Assembly (NCBI GenBank): GCA_963576565.1
Contig: OY755038.1
Span: 62,472,366 to 62,536,365 of the forward strand
Direction: 5' to 3'
DNA: 64,000 bases
DNA from: Aspidapion aeneum
Taxonomy: Eukaryota > Arthropoda > Insecta > Coleoptera > Brentidae
A program made the translations under genes and the position numbers. Shown here piece by piece: positions 22,247-32,720 of the stretch. Each line of letters begins with the position of its first letter. Position 1 is the first letter of the stretch. Below the pieces are notes generated by a model, which was given only the letters and a program-made list of their open reading frames with translations, did no database searches and was not told the DNA's origin.

Positions 22247-22340
22247 GCCATCTTTGATTTATTGACACCCTTACACCTTCCATCCTACTCAAGTTGGAGG
22301 CAAACAAGACTCAGAATAGCTACCCTTGTCCGGCGAACAC
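22247..22340 (-). repeat. Distal piece of the U' palindrome arm
   Basis: GCCATCTTTGATTTATTGACA and GGAGGCAAAC match the inverse of the U unit (17600-17665, 18190-18260). This is the continuation of the arm interrupted at 19184 and confirms that the LTR element is nested. Confidence 0.65.
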
Positions 22341-23399
22341 ATTATTGTTATTGAATTAAAAAATAAATTAATTTTTTTAGTTGACAAATAAACATATGTC
22401 TTTATTTCTTTTATTTTTTTAATAACTTAATTACATCAATATATTACAATGATAATAAAAACGACACAGTTCTGTTTTATCCACGAGTGGCATCACGCTA
22501 GTTAAGATTAAAGGCAATACTGCAATACTGTTTCTAATAAAACTTTTTGTATCAGGTGACAATAATTTTTTGTTATTTACCTTAATGAGGTAAAACGAAA
22601 ACTGAAATAAACGTTGGAAAACTGCCTATATTTTTACTTGTTACTCCTAACTGTGTGAGCAAGAGCAACAGTTCTTTTACTTGGAAGACACTGTATTACT
22701 TATTATTTTCCCTAGAATAGATATATATTCTAGGGACCGTCTCTATTTCTTCCCAATATAAAGTAAAATTTCTGGATTCTACCATACTTAACTTATATAA
22801 TGTGTAAAATGAATTTTACATACAGGGTGTTCCATTTAAAAAAAATTGATGCTCGCACATGGTGATAGATACAACCAATATTTCAAATAAATAAATTATG
22901 CCTAGTTTTTAAAATTTTATTTTAGTTTTTATTTTATCTTATCATACCACCTCACACCCGACGTATTTAATTTAAATAGATAGCAAATAATGGGAAATAC
23001 AAAAGTTTTATGTTATTTAATAGACCTTAAAAAATTTTAGCTTAAAATAATAAATTAAATACATTTATACAATAATTTAATTTACAAGGTAGGTACAGTT
23101 GATGAAAACCTGACTTTAAAAACTATAATTACTTTTTTTGACAATCTAACTGTCAAACCGAATTTTATTTGCATATTTGAGTTTTTGAGATTCTACATAA
23201 GGGAGGAATGACTCTCATTTTATTTGATTTTTAAACTAAGCGTAAAATTTTCTTTGAAATAACATTTTTATTTTATTAACTTTTTATTTTTTTATTACCT
23301 TGTGATTTTTTATTAATTATTTCATTTGTTATTTTTAACTAAGTAAAAAAAATAAAGTATCAAATAAAAACATTATTACCAGCCTTGAAAATAGATTTT
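22341..23399. other. AT-rich stretch with an ACAGGGTGTTCC element end
   Basis: ACAGGGTGTTCCATTTAAAA at 22823 resembles the TIR of TA-inserting insect MITEs (compare 38740). The other end is not clear. The block at 23140-23350 (CTAACTGTCAAAC.GAATTTTATTT, GAGTTTTTGAGATT) is related to 56575-56760 and 59645-59770. No gene. Confidence 0.4.
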
Positions 23400-23760
23400 T
23401 ATAAATATCTTAGAAACAAAGGCTCCTACGAATTTTTTGGTTATAACACAAATTTTTGAGAAAATGTGTTCTACTATACTCCGCATTTTGGTGCTAAGCT
23501 TCGTTAAAAAGTTCGCATTTTTTAAACTGGCAAAAAACTGTCGTTAGTATTAATGGATTTTAACCGAAATTTAATAAGCTCTTTTCAGTATTGTACATTA
23601 TTTCACCTGAAAGTTTCATGAAAATCGGTTCAGCGGCTAGGAGCTGACCGTACAGACATATACACACGCACACACGAACAGACGCAAGCAAACAACAAAT
23701 TTTAAGCGTTATCTCAAACAAAAAATCGACAAAAACGATACCTTCTTTAGCCATTGCTAC
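23400..23760 (+). mobile_element. MITE, CCTTCCTAGC family, copy 2
   Basis: It shares AAAGGCTCCTACGAA, ACTGTCGTTAGTATTAATG, ATCGGTTCAGCGGCTAGGAGCT and the CACACGCACACACG tract with copies at 480, 34677 and 55057. The right terminus is diverged (CCATTGCTACGCGA) and abuts the conserved core at 23762-23803. Confidence 0.6.
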
Positions 23761-23761
23761 G

Positions 23762-23803
23762 CGATAAGCCACAATAGACCCACTGGTGGTCGCAGTGGAA
23801 GGG
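23762..23803 (-). repeat. Short conserved core, copy 4
   Basis: On the minus strand CTTCCACTGCGACCACCAGT GGGTCTATTGTGGCT, nearly identical to 12158-12193. It lies directly beyond the MITE copy. Confidence 0.65.
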
Positions 23804-23859
23804 CTGCAAGGCCCACTCACATATGAATACTCCTCCCAAGAAAAAAAATGCAAATAAAT

Positions 23860-24440
23860 GTTTTTCCGTCGACTATTAGTCCCTCTCCCCTTTTGATTTT
23901 GACCCAGATCCGCCCTTTATGGTAATTTTTGACATCAAATTTAATGTAGGCACGTTAAAACAAATAAACGATCGTTTTGAACAAGTTGTCACAAATGGGG
24001 TCTTATTTGATCTGAAAGTTGAATAACACTTGGGGGTGTGTGTGTGGGTGTCATTTTTTCTTGTTAAAATGTAAATTTGATTTAATACAATTGTAAATAC
24101 GTTTCCATTTCTATTTAAAAAAATATTAATTTTTTTTAATTCATGGAAAATTAATATTTTTTTAAATTTTCATAAATAAATAATTAACTAAACTAACAAT
24201 AAATGTTTGTCCGTCGACCGTTACATTATATTACAGATCCGCCATTGATTGTAATTTTTTACATCTAATTTATTGTAGACAAGTTAAAACAATAAACGAT
24301 CGTTTTATTTTATAAATTTTTTAACAAGATTCCACAAATGGGGTCTTATTTGAACAGAAAGTTAGATGAGACTTTTTTTTTAGTAAAAAGTACATTTGAT
24401 TTGATAGAATTGTAAATACGTTTTTCTATTAAAAAAAATA
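23860..24440 (+). repeat. Tandem direct duplication, about 325-bp unit
   Basis: AAATGTTT.TCCGTCGAC, AGATCCGCC, AACAATAAACGATCGTTTT, CACAAATGGGGTCTTATTTGA and TTGTAAATACGTTT occur at 23860-24130 and again at 24200-24440. The units have diverged. Non-coding. Confidence 0.75.
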
Positions 24441-25071
24441 TATATACATTTTTTTATTCATTAAAAAATTATAATTTTTTTTAATTGTCAACAAATCATT
24501 ATGATATTTTTGCCATCTAATTTGATATAGATGTAAAACAATTAAAATTGACCTATAAAATATTTAGTACCTATAAAAGAGTTTAGTTTTGCTTCGATCT
24601 TAGCTTGCGTAATGCCAAAATTAAAATTAAATAGCTTAAGTACTTTAAATACAACTTTCTTGTATCCTATTTGAAGTTGTAACTACTTCAGGACCCCTGT
24701 ATTTGTGCATTAGGGTTTGAGATCCTGAAATGGGGGGCAGGACTCCCCCTGATGGCGTCCTGTTCGGCCTTTGTAGACTTCGGTAAATCTGAAAATAAAA
24801 AATAAATTTACACACATGTAAAAAGTATACCAAATTAGGCTTTATAAATTACTACCAGTAACAGATTACTGCCCATTAACAAATTAACCTGTGAACTGTC
24901 TTCTAATTTACATTAACAGAAAATGGCCTTGAACATAGATAAGATAAATTAATACATGAACAAATCCATGGATTAATTGTCAGTGTAAAACGGGTATAAC
25001 AAAACCTTAAAACGGGAAAGGCGCTATACTGTATATTTTTCTAGTATCTATGACATTTAGGCAAATATTAG
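24441..25071. other. Non-coding stretch
   Basis: AT-rich DNA. A less AT-rich island at 24680-24790 (GGGGGGCAGGACTCCCCCTG) has no coding potential that I can support. Confidence 0.4.
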
Positions 25072-26120
25072 CAGTGTTCCATCAGGCCATTCGACAGTCA
25101 TAAAACCGTCCGAAAAATCCCAAAGCGCGCGCAATGCAGTATGAGTTTTAAAACGGTTTTGGTTAGATGGAACGACCAAATAACTGTCCAAAAAACTAAT
25201 GCTGTTGGCGTAGCACTAAATTTATTTATTACACATTTTTTATAAAATTAAATAGAATTATCAGAATACATTTTTAATTTTAGTTCTTTAAACTGCAGAT
25301 AAAATTACATTAATTTAATTTATATTCACAAAACGATAAACCACTACAGACTGCCTAATAAACTAAATATACCAAAAATTAAAACGAACTTGCATTAGCA
25401 CATATTTTTGGGCGAAACTTGTGAAAAAATATTTATTTTTTGTAATGTCATAAGTTTTATGTGAAATTTATATGTTTATTTATTTGTATTTTGTAATTTG
25501 ATATTTTCAAAATATGTGTGAAATATTATATTAGAAAGCCTTAATATTCACAAAGTGTTTGTGATTTTATTCATTTTTAGAAAATAGAGATCGTGATACT
25601 TCTAAGAAATTAGAAAAATCACTTTTTGTAGCTTGTACTTTGGTAGGTATATATAGTTAATGACCTTAATGTCGATGCCTTAAAGCGAAGTAGTTTGTTC
25701 TTCCGCCAAATCTGGTGTAAAATTTTACATCCGGTGTTACCCCCTCTTCTTTTAACTTTTAGTTCATAGGTCACCGGGATTTGCTGCGATCAGGTTAAAC
25801 CTATATGTTTCTATTCCTATCCAATCACCTGCTAAACTCGTTTTTATTTTTCTAAGCAGGCTACCCTATGGTCAGTATAGCTTTTGTCTATGTGTTATAC
25901 CTACAACATGTATGTATAATGTATATAGAAAATAATGAGATGCAAACATTTCTAAAGCGGCTGTCCTCGATCCTAGTATTTCGGAGGAGTCCGAAACCAG
26001 TTTAACTAGCCTGATGGTAGGGAAAAATGACTGTCCGATAACAGTACAACGTCGACCTAGAACGCAAATAGACTTTTTCAGACGGTTTTATGACTGTCGA
26101 ACGGCTTGATTGAACGAAGC
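25072..26120. mobile_element. 1.05-kb inverted-repeat DNA element
   Basis: The left end reads CAGTGTTCCATCAGGCCATT then CGACAGTCATAAAACCGTC; the right end inverted reads CTTCGTTCAATCAAGCCGTT then CGACAGTCATAAAACCGTC. Inverted repeats are about 48 bp. A direct repeat TATTAG flanks it (25066-25071 and 26121-26126). The CAGTGTTC start and near-8-bp flanks suggest hAT, but only 6 bp match. The interior (25200-26040) shows no transposase. Confidence 0.65.
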
Positions 26121-26126
26121 TATTAG

Positions 26127-26552
26127 AATAAAAAGAGACGTTTCGAACTGCGCATGTGTAGAATCGTTACGGGTCTTCCAATACCCTACGTAGAACCGAT
26201 AGTTGCGGCACCCGTAGGGTATCCCTGGACCCAACGCATCCAAACCAATTTTAGGTTTCTTTGATTTTCGAAGTTCGAAGAAGAAGTTCTGCTGTCGAAA
26301 ACGAAATGGTTGTAAGTACATTTTACGCGAAACTGAGTTAATCTTAAAAGTAAGGCAGGTTTTGAGGCAACAAATTGATCAAATAGAAGTCCAGAATGCC
26401 CATAACCCAATTGTGGATTCTTTTCATTTCTCCCATTTTGCTTTGGACGGCAGAGTTGGTTGCCGGTTTGCGATCCGTAAGGTTTGTTGCTTTGCTTTTT
26501 AACTTTTTTTACCTAATATCTTATTGGAATTTGTTACTGATAATGATAGTGA
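26127..26552. other. Non-coding stretch between two transposons
   Basis: It contains GTAGGGTATCC-type sequence and a CCAATACCCTACGTAG / CCCGTAGGGTATCCCTGG inverted pair (about 26178-26230). The open frames are short and overlapping with no recognisable domain. Confidence 0.4.
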
Positions 26553-26554
26553 TA

Positions 26555-27695
26555 CGAGGCTTGTCTTTTAAGTTTTGCATATATACAGCTGGAATAAAAC
26601 AGAGATAACTTAAAGACTTTATTGTTTCTTGAAGTATTCTCTACGAAAATTAATGCACTTTTGCATGCGCTCAAACCAGGCGTCGACTGATTTTCGGAAA
26701 AGTATAAAAATCGTTGGGATTTAGATCGGGACTGTATGGAGGATGGTCCAACATTTCGACGTTTTGTTGGGTTAAAAACTCAATGGTTTTTTGTGCTTTG
26801 CGCGAACTTGCATTGTCTTGGAGGAGGATGATTCGTCGTTTGGGGTTCGTTTTTCGAAGTTCAGCGATGACTATCTGCAAACAAATGGTAATGTACTAAC
26901 CGGCAGTAACAGTCCTTTGATCTCCCAGACAAATGTCGTGAGACAAATGTCGCGGCCATCTTTTTGGATACATTTCGAACGGATGACTTTTGTCAGCGTT
27001 TCTTCATCTTGGAACACCCAAACACGACGACGACTGACGTTTATTCTCGGGTTCATATAAGTTAATCCACGATTCACTACCACTGACAATGCTGTACACG
27101 GTTTTCAAGTTGCCTGCCTCAAAGCGGACACCAATTGACCCTAGCTTCTTTCGGTTCTTCGGTTAACAGATGCGGTATCCAGTGGGAATCTAATTTTCTT
27201 ACCCTGAACTCTTCATGCAAATTTTCTTGAATCAAGATCTTAATGAACCCTCGCGATATGTCACATGTCGATCTTCCGTGATGAGCATACGCACTGCATT
27301 GATGGTTTTATGGGTGACAGCCGTTTTTGGTGCACCTGGCCTTGGATCGTCGCTAAGGCTAATCCGTCCACGCTTGAATTCTTCATACCAACGACAAACT
27401 GTCGACTGATGTGGTGATTCATTACAGAAAACAGAATTCAACTCAGCAAGGCATTGTTAAGATAATTTCCTTCGAAAGTTGTAAAAAATTGTAGCCCGAA
27501 AATGTTCTCGGTTTAATTCCATTCTTCGACTGATTTGTTAACTTAAAAAATTCACTGTAGCTATAAAACTATAGGTATCGCACTGACGTTTTTAATTGAG
27601 GTTAAGATAAGATTAAAGTTAGGTTTTAGTAATGACATTCGATCAGTGTCGCCCTCTATAATCTTATATATGCATAATATAAAAGAGAACCCTCG
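26555..27695 (-). mobile_element. mariner element, inactive
   Basis: The termini CGAGGCTTGTCTTTTAAG (left) and, inverted, CGAGGGTTCTCTTTTATATT (right) are flanked by TA at 26553-26554 and 27696-27697. The 1141-bp length is slightly below the usual 1.3 kb. The minus strand carries a mariner transposase reading frame. Confidence 0.9.
26605..27523 (-). pseudogene. mariner transposase, broken
   Basis: Mariner transposases cut and paste DNA at TA sites with a D,D34D triad. The frame opens MELNREHFRATIFYNFRRKL, hits an in-frame stop, then continues SVFCNESPHQSTVCRWYEEF (helix-turn-helix) and SDDPRPGAPKTAV. A later frame gives VSGSESWINLYEP, where the first catalytic Asp of the G-D-ESW motif is Ser, then VWVFQDEETLTK. 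Next come LLQDNASSRKAQKTIEFL (second Asp) and HPPYSPDLNPNDF (third Asp), ending WFERMQKCINFRREYFKKQ. Stops and frameshifts separate the blocks. It is certainly mariner; the subfamily is uncertain. Confidence 0.9.
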
Positions 27696-27697
27696 TA

Positions 27698-28134
27698 TAA
27701 GTATGCAAAAGTCTAATGTGTGTTGCGTTTCCACGATGTTTATTTTTTAAATATGTTATTAAAAAATAAGAGGTGTTGCTCTTTGTTAATTTAAATCAGG
27801 TTTATTTTAACCAAAACACAAACTTGCCGTCAAATTAACAAAACTAAACCAATTAAAATCTTTAGATATGTATAAGAGTAGAGAGGCCCCTATACCCTAT
27901 CTTTAATTGAAATTGTATGTCTGTACGCCGTGCTTGCCTAATGAGAGTGAAATGTCTTTCTTTGGCACTATAAACAATGATTATATCCACAGTGGAAGAT
28001 GTTTTATGAAAAAAAATAGTTTCAGGAAAAAAATAATGAAAAGAAAACCCGTTACGTTGTTTGTTAGTATTTCGGGTTAAGAGAATCTCTTTTCAAATAC
28101 CAAATTGCAAATAATGCAAGTACCTAAAACTATA
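27698..28134. other. Non-coding stretch
   Basis: AT-rich; no features seen apart from an AAGAGAATCTCTTTT motif at about 28079, repeated after the next element at 28445. Confidence 0.4.
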
Positions 28135-28442
28135 AACAACAAGTGAAATTAAGGAAAGAAAAATCAGAAAAATATTGTTTTCGGCCGGGACTCATATTTT
28201 TGACAGTGGGCAAGAAGAATTATAGAAATTAGTTGGATAGCATGGTCTAGTTAATACCCTGAGAGTTTCTCGTTCTTGTATTGAGACACCACACATATGC
28301 ATAGATAGAAGTTTTCCAAAAATATATGTATGTTGGTGTCTTAATGGAACAGCGTTTGCGTACATAGCAAGAGATTCCGGGTTCAAGTCCCGGCCGAAGA
28401 CAACTTTTTTCTGATTTTTCTTTCTTTAATTTCACTTGTTGT
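28135..28442. mobile_element. Inverted-repeat element with tRNA-like sequence at its ends
   Basis: Inverted arms of about 55 bp (ACAACAAGTGAAATTAAGG ... TCGGCCGGGACT and its inverse) bound a 308-bp element. The arms include a pol III B-box-like sequence; the right side holds a complete tRNA-like stretch (see next entry). This could be a head-to-head pair of tRNA-derived SINE ends or a MITE that captured a tRNA gene. Confidence 0.6.
28338..28405 (+). ncRNA. tRNA-derived (SINE-like) sequence, not a functional tRNA
   Basis: TCTTAATGGAACAGCGTTTGC resembles a D-arm/A-box region; GCAAGAGATTCCGGGTTCAA and GTCCCGGCCG match a variable loop plus T-arm with B-box GGGTTCAAGTCCC, as in arthropod tRNA-Arg-like genes. 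The anticodon arm TTTGC-GTACATA-GCAAG can pair, but the acceptor stem does not close properly. The call is a tRNA-derived element. Confidence 0.55.
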
Positions 28443-28482
28443 TTAGAGAATCTCTTGTTAATTAGTCATTAATTTGAATGTG

Positions 28483-28815
28483 TTGTACTTTCACACGAGC
28501 GTGAATGTTGTGAACGAAGCGCTAGCTGAGTGAAACAACAGGCGAGTGTATAAAAGTTATTTTCTATCTAGTTGTGTACGCTATTTTTCCTTCGAACACT
28601 GTTGAACTATACTATTTTTTGTAAAAATTGGTCTTTAATTATGCACAAATAAAAAAAACTTTTCACAGTTCAACACAACCTACACTTTTCCATACATGTG
28701 CGGAAAATTACTTTGGGAAAACATTTCTGCAGACGACTGAAATTTAACGTTTTCTGAGGATGCAAATCGTGTAAAATACATCATTATTATATGTGGTGGT
28801 AGGTAAAAAATATTT
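28483..28815 (+). repeat. Dispersed repeat, partner of 1800-2180
   Basis: See 1800-2180. This copy has fewer ATGTGCGGAAA units and ends near ATATGTGGTGGTAGG. Confidence 0.6.
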
Positions 28816-29539
28816 AGTAGGTAAACTTTATGCAAAGTCAATTGACGAACCTCCTAATACGGGGTTCTATCGATTTTATGAAATTTTGCTTGTTTCTGCC
28901 CTTCAAAAGTTATCCAAATTCATATAAAATCTTCCTGGTATAATTTCAACCCTACCGACAGAGAAGAGCCGCGGTTTTTTTCGGTTTGACTACAAAGTAT
29001 TTGTTTCACGACCGACCGAGCCTAGGTGGATGGACGGCACCTGGTTGGCAGATTTTTTTGAGATGCGCTTTTAATTGCTTTCGGGTGTGCCTTTCGGGAC
29101 CTCTTTAGTCGGCAGTATGCAGAGTTAGAAAATAAATCAGTTGACCTGTAGGTGTAGCAATAGAAAATTTTATTATCTATTTTTATTTCTTTAGTTTACG
29201 CCATAATTAAATGAAATAATTTTCATAAGTATATCTACCGCCGTCCATGTCACTTTCTATAAAGGATATGCCGATGGTCGGCGTTTATCTTTGTTCAATT
29301 GACTTTGCAATCACTATACCCATTTAGAAAATTAAACATTTTGCCCAATATTAATATTAATTAGAATAATAAATAACGAACCAAGAAGGATGATTTTGTG
29401 GCTTATTTTACGACTAAAAGTTTCTATATATGATAGAAGCTTTTTTACCGTTAAGTGTTAAAAAAAATGTTGCCCTTTAAAGTTGTAGTTTTTGAGATAT
29501 CCAGCTTAAACTTAGAACCTAAAGTAAGCCATAGAGGTT
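28816..29539. other. Non-coding; possible 480-bp inverted-repeat element
   Basis: TGCAAAGTCAATTGA at 28833 is found inverted at about 29298-29312 (TCAATTGACTTTGCA). The 15-bp ends could mark an element, but there is no other support. A less AT-rich middle (28960-29110) has no coding pattern that I recognise. Confidence 0.35.
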
Positions 29540-29751
29540 CAGTGTATGCTCGGTATAGTATCTGACACTCTTAAGTCTAGTTTCCACCTATGCGTGCCCA
29601 CCCTGATTCAAAAAACGCATCAGGTGACGCTGCATTTAAAACCGGTGCAAATCCATATCCAGTCACATGATGCGTTTTTTTTAATCAGGTTGGGCACGCA
29701 TAGGTGGAAACTAGGCTTAATAGTGTCAGAGATTATACCGAGTGTCCACTG
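29540..29751. mobile_element. Hairpin MITE, CAGTG ends (212 bp)
   Basis: The arms of about 80 bp are near-perfect inverted repeats: CAGTGTATGCTCGGTATAG ... CTAGTTTCCACCTATGCGTG and the inverse, with a loop of about 40 bp. The CAGTG terminus suggests hAT, but no clear 8-bp duplication is seen. Open frames on both strands across it are artefacts of the palindrome. Confidence 0.75.
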
Positions 29752-30003
29752 CACCAGTGCGCGTGAAGTTTTATAAAAAGAAAGATGACCCAGGCTTAAG
29801 CTCTTAATCCATTTTTCATTAATCTCTATCACTTCCAAAACGTTTGGCATTTGGCAACCTATTATTCTGTGACTGGCCTAAAAAGTAACATAATCTTATT
29901 TTTTTGTTCATAATTTCATTCATTAAACGTCTAAATCCGTAACATCTTTGACGCTGGGGCCCCAACTTTAATTATTATTTTATTTAAAACGATTCAAATA
30001 ATC
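29752..30003. other. Short non-coding gap
   Basis: Nothing recognised. Confidence 0.4.
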
Positions 30004-30077
30004 GAAATTCGGACTTCCATTGTCTTTATTTATTTTAAAATAAAATAAAGACATGTGAAGTCCGAAATTTTATTTCT
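30004..30077. mobile_element. Small palindrome of the TTCGGACTTCC family
   Basis: Arms of about 34 bp: AATTCGGACTTCCATTGTC with TTTATTTATTTT and the inverse ending GAAGTCCGAAATT. The arms match those of 1077-1228. Confidence 0.7.
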
Positions 30078-31239
30078 AGTCAATCATTGTCTAAGAGTTT
30101 CAAACAAACAGCTAGTGTAATTTACAAACTATACTGTCTGTGATTTTTGAGATTTGGTTGGTTTTGATACTGTGGCCTATTAAAATGCGTTGGATGACAT
30201 TTGTGGCAGCTTAAAGCCGTTGCCGCCATTTTGTGACACTGTAATTAGAATAATAACAATTTGCCAACTTGTGACACTAAAAAACCACTGAATAATTAAA
30301 CAAATATCTGGAAGCAGAACTGTATTTTCCAGCTAGGTAAAACATTGATATGCCCGGTAACTTTTATACAGTGGAGAAGGGGGGGTTCAGAAATAAGAAA
30401 ATTTTAAGTGCGCCACAGTGTTTAATACCAATGTTTTACAAAGAAGATCTTAAATAAAATACAGTTCAACTCAAATGTTGTAGCCAAACAATGAAACTCT
30501 ACTTACTTCCGAGGCTTCCAGAGTATTTATGTAATTAAGAATAACCAAAAAAAATTGACTAATAAACAGAATAAAATTCTAAAAGATTGAATTAAGATGA
30601 CAAAACTAGAAGCATTTTACAGGTAGATGGACTCCTTTAACAGGTCATAGTGCACCTACATCTGAGTCAGTAGTGTGAGACTCAGTTATATAAATGATTG
30701 TCAAAAAAAAATACACTTCCAAAATTATTCCGTCATAGGGGAGATCTGGACCAAATATCTGCTGTCATCATTCTACGTTGGGTAGAATGAGACAGACAGC
30801 AACCCAGTCCGAGATCCACCCCATGAGGTAAAACAGTGTAAAGAAACCGCAAAAAAATATATAATCTCATCTCTCTTTTGTCTCTGCAAAGTTGGTCAAT
30901 TGGGCTGTACAAATAACACAAAGATTTAGTTCATCTTGTATATTTCAGTAAAACTACTAAAAAAAAAAATACTGGAAACATGAAATATGTTATAAAGAAA
31001 AAAGAAGGAAACCAGTTCGGGCCAAAATAGCAAGGCACTTTAAATTTGACAGTAAAATTATCTTAAATAGTAAATACGCCGCAAAATTGTGGGGATGACG
31101 TCATACCTTAGATTGCGTTTACAAGAATGCAAAAGTTGTACTTGACAAAAAAAAATTATATGGAAAATTATATGAAAAAAAAAATTATATCTAAAGCTTG
31201 CTCCTACCTTGGTCCTGGATTATTGTGCTAAATAAGAGG
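30078..31239. other. Non-coding stretch
   Basis: A 50-bp block (TATACTGTCTGTGATTTTTG, AGATTTGGTTGGTTTT) at 30128-30168 recurs at 33500-33540. No gene seen. Confidence 0.45.
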
Positions 31240-31249
31240 GTGTTTTATT

Positions 31250-32720
31250 AAACCTGGAAGTGGTGTTCCCCGACACTCCTCACTGCTACTGCTGCTCTTG
31301 GTTTGCCCGCGCCTACCCTAATGCCCGCTTAGCACATCACGCTAGGGCAGCACATGGTGGTCAAAATGTTGTTGGTTCCTTGCCCGAGCGTAAAACCCTG
31401 TGGAAAATGAAATGTTTCAGTTTCCTGGAATTCGTCTATTTTGCACGAAGTTCCCCTACACCGAGTAATTTAATCAAGAACCCCATGTCGACTCAATAAA
31501 ATAAAGTAGATTTAAACAGATGAACTAAACTAATCCTAACGTACCTTTCCCAGGGTTACAAGGCTACACCCGGCTTCACACCAGCGTCCAGCACAACTGT
31601 CGATGGAATGGACAGGGCTGTAGACAAAGGGGAAAACAATATATAGTTTTTATCCGAAACGTGGTTTTAAAAAAAATAAAAAAAAACTCCAAAAATTCCC
31701 CATGTCTCTTGTCGAAAAAGTAGATTTTACAAGAAAAATAATTACAATCTGGGAGGCAAATACCGTCTTGAAGAACTCAAAAAAATAATAAAAAAAAATC
31801 GAATTTACCGCTCTTATTTCCCGAAGAAATGGCGTAGGCCGACTTAAATCCCCCTCAAAAGGGTGTGAGCGTCACTTTAGATTCGCCTAAAACAACGACG
31901 GCTCACAGTAAACCGTCTGTGGTATAATCCGCAACTACTGCAATGCCAATAACCACCAAAAACAATGGCGGCACCAACAGACGGCCACCAGCCCAGCCAA
32001 AATTCGTTAGGAAAGAGACAAAGCATTCCGTCGAGAACACAAAAAAAATGAAGCCGCCGGAAACCGCTTCGTAAATGTGGTGGGGACAGTAAAACGCACA
32101 GTACCAACCTAATTTTCCCGGTTAAATTCAAATAAGGATGCAAACCTATTTATAAAAAAAAACGCTCGCACCGAAAAATCACTAAATGCGGTTTGCGAAA
32201 CTGGAGGAAAAACCCGCGGTTTTCAAACTAACCAATGAGGAAACACACCAATACTTTCGTACCGGTATATAGGGGGAGCATCGACCAAGGGGACATTGAA
32301 AATACGTAAAACGCACCTTGAGGTGTTGTCGGATCTATTTCCACGGTTGAAATTTTTATAACAAGGACATCGAGACACCCTCCATACATAGACCGAACAT
32401 TTGCCTACCGGACCCCTGCCAACATAGCAAGTAGGAGGAAAATAACCAGACGGACTATAAGAAGCTCAGCATTGAAACCATCAACTGTAAAATCAATTAC
32501 TGAAGATCAGAGCTTGCATCAAACCCTGGAATATTCAAACACTCAACCAATTCCCATATGAGTAAAGCTATACTAAGTGTAGAATTTAGTTGTATTTTAG
32601 TTACAGTTTTAGTCAAAAGGTTCCTTTGCTCTTTATAAATGTTTTCTCTAAGATTCATATGGTTTAACGCCATTTTTGTAAAACATTTCTACATTAATAA
32701 AGTTGTTTCTGAACCTGAAC
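31250..32720 (+). mobile_element. Probable non-LTR retroelement 3' region
   Basis: This block is less AT-rich than its surroundings and ends with AATAAAGTTGTTTC followed by a TGAACC tandem tail (about 32696-32722), a typical non-LTR 3' end. A short plus-strand frame near 31260-31499 contains HCYCCSWFARAYPNARLAHH and ARAAHG, which has a C..C...L..H....H spacing like a C2H2 finger; I cannot confirm it. The rest is broken by stops. The left boundary is a guess. Confidence 0.45.

Noticed and set aside
28833..29312. Possible 480-bp TIR element with TGCAAAGTCAATTGA ends
   Set aside because: Only 15 bp of inverted identity in AT-rich DNA and no target duplication; kept as a note only.
29546..29850. 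Overlapping open frames on both strands
   Set aside because: They mirror one another because the DNA is a hairpin; not genes.
31877..32143. Minus-strand 88-residue frame rich in Cys/Trp
   Set aside because: It runs antisense to the probable retroelement region, with no domain or splice signals.
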